Shown here in pieces: positions 49,548 through 50,476 of a stretch of 50,476 nucleotides of DNA (its first letter is position 1; each line of letters opens with the position of its first letter). The notes beneath the pieces are model-generated. The model ran no database searches. It was given only the letters and a program-made list of their open reading frames with translations, and was not told the origin of the DNA. The position numbers and the translations under genes were made by a program. This DNA is from Bryobacterales bacterium (GTDB taxonomy: Bacteria; Acidobacteriota; Terriglobia; Bryobacterales; Bryobacteraceae). The DNA lies in assembly GCA_003166875.1 (NCBI GenBank), contig PMUN01000376.1, positions 3,404-53,879 on the forward strand. Reading direction: 5' to 3'.

Positions 49548-50476
49548 ATGATGAGCCGAACGTTAACGCTCGTTGTCCTTGGCCTGTTTCTGCCTCAGCT
49601 TCCGATTTCGGCTGATCCACCGGCCGCACGGCTGAAGGAGCTGGTTTCGCTGGAGGGCGTGCGCGATAACCAACTAATTGGGTACGGCATCGTGGTGGGC
49701 TTGAAAGGGACCGGCGACCGGCAACAAACGCTATTCACCGCGCAGAGTCTCACCAATATGCTGCAACAGATGGGTGTGACGGTGAATGCGGCAACCATTT
49801 TGGTGCGGAACACAGCGGCGGCTATGGTCACGGCTACGCTTCCGCCCTTTGCGCAGCCGGGCATGCAGATTGATGTTACCGTCGCGGCCATGGGCGATTG
49901 CGCCAGTTTGCAAGGCGGTCTGCTGCTGATGACCAGCTTGCGAGGGATCAATGGTCAGGTATACTCAATCGCGCAGGGGCCGGTGGTCACCGGCGGATTT
50001 ATTCTTGGCGGAGCTGGAAATACCCAGACCGTGAATCATCCCACCGTGGGCCGCATCCCTGGTGGCGCCATCGTCGAGAAACCGGCGCCTTCGGTTACAC
50101 CATCCACTCAGGTACGGCTCCAGCTTCATGAGGCGGACTTTACAACTGCGGCACGGATTGCCGAGGCGGTGAATCGTCATTTCACGACGGAGGCGAGCCC
50201 AATCGCTCATGCCGACAACTCCGGCTTAGTAAGTGTCGCGATTCCTGCCAGCTTCTCGACGCATGCCACTGAATTCATCGCGGAGCTGGAAGCGGTTACC
50301 GTAAAACCCGACCGGCCGGCGCGAGTCGTCATAAACGAAAGAACCGGAACGATTGTGATGGGCAAGGAAGTACACGTTTCACCGGTCGCCATCATGCATG
50401 GAAACCTGACGGTCGAGATCCAGACCACTTACAGCGTTTCGCAACCAAACGCGCTATCTTCCGGCACTACTCAGGT
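49548..50476 (+). CDS. flgI: Flagellar P-ring protein FlgI (3' end outside window)
   Basis: The open frame from ATG 49548 (a second ATG follows directly) continues to the window edge, about 309 residues visible. The signal peptide SRTLTLVVLGLFLPQLPISA is followed by the conserved RLKELVSLEGVRDNQLIGYG, then IVVGLKGTGD, QSLTNMLQQMGVTV, and ASLQGGLLLMTSLRGINGQV. GRIPGGAIVEKPAP and VVINERTGTIVMGKEVHVSP fit the later part of FlgI, about 370 residues in full. It forms the periplasmic P ring around the rod, with FlgA as chaperone. It starts 2 bp after the flgH stop, in the same operon. Confidence 0.96.
   Translation, partial: MMSRTLTLVVLGLFLPQLPISADPPAARLKELVSLEGVRDNQLIGYGIVVGLKGTGDRQQTLFTAQSLTNMLQQMGVTVNAATILVRNTAAAMVTATLPPFAQPGMQIDVTVAAMGDCASLQGGLLLMTSLRGINGQVYSIAQGPVVTGGFILGGAGNTQTVNHPTVGRIPGGAIVEKPAPSVTPSTQVRLQLHEADFTTAARIAEAVNRHFTTEASPIAHADNSGLVSVAIPASFSTHATEFIAELEAVTVKPDRPARVVINERTGTIVMGKEVHVSPVAIMHGNLTVEIQTTYSVSQPNALSSGTTQ

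Overview
The window looks like a chromosomal segment of an Acidobacteriota bacterium, most like the Solibacter/Bryobacter group. The evidence is gene content: a PadR regulator overlapping a large MacB/FtsX-type permease of the kind duplicated in acidobacteria, a Tat-exported sugar phosphate isomerase and Gfo/Idh/MocA oxidoreductases in a sugar cluster, a CocE-type hydrolase, and moderately GC-rich coding sequence. This assignment is inferred from content; no rRNA or tRNA gene is visible to confirm it.

Layout. Positions 1-9.8 kb form a mixed region: a membrane protein, a broken TPR gene, a PLP-dependent dehydratase, a small helix-rich lipoprotein, an exported amidohydrolase diverging from an ABC-F ATPase, and then a small accessory patch. 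That patch holds a frameshifted BrnT toxin gene with its intact partner, an orphan TIR-like/zinc-ribbon protein and a 54-residue small protein. Positions 9.8-14.7 kb carry a secreted CocE-like hydrolase convergent with the permease/PadR pair. Positions 14.8-24.3 kb are largely housekeeping: RsmB-like methyltransferase and ribulose-phosphate epimerase; a tight run of BamD-like lipoprotein, response regulator, YajQ and alpha/beta hydrolase; a second PLP enzyme, a second response regulator, adenylosuccinate lyase and an MBL hydrolase. Positions 24.6-33.1 kb are a carbohydrate utilisation cluster made of two diverging arms: DapA-family aldolase, NAD-dependent epimerase and GNAT on the minus strand, and two sugar phosphate isomerases, two Gfo/Idh/MocA oxidoreductases and an MFS transporter on the plus strand. 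Positions 33.1-38.6 kb hold an unknown membrane protein, a very large M14-type secreted protein and an HDOD protein. Positions 38.7-50.5 kb are a flagellar locus with two diverging units: fliK-flgD-flgE-fliN-fliO-fliP-fliQ-fliR-flhB on the minus strand and flgF-flgG-flgA-flgH-flgI on the plus strand, flgI running off the window edge.

Dispersed palindromic repeats run through the whole window. One family (three copies) contains the core CGTAGG and supplies the TAG stop codon of two genes. A second family lies at gene ends but is also found inside the epimerase reading frame, and a third is inside the neighbouring GNAT frame. A 202-bp nested palindrome separates the MBL gene from the sugar cluster. 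The most unusual features are these repeats, which seem to shape coding sequence, and the small TIR-like/antitoxin-like patch at 7.8-9.8 kb. No complete new system can be demonstrated from the sequence alone.
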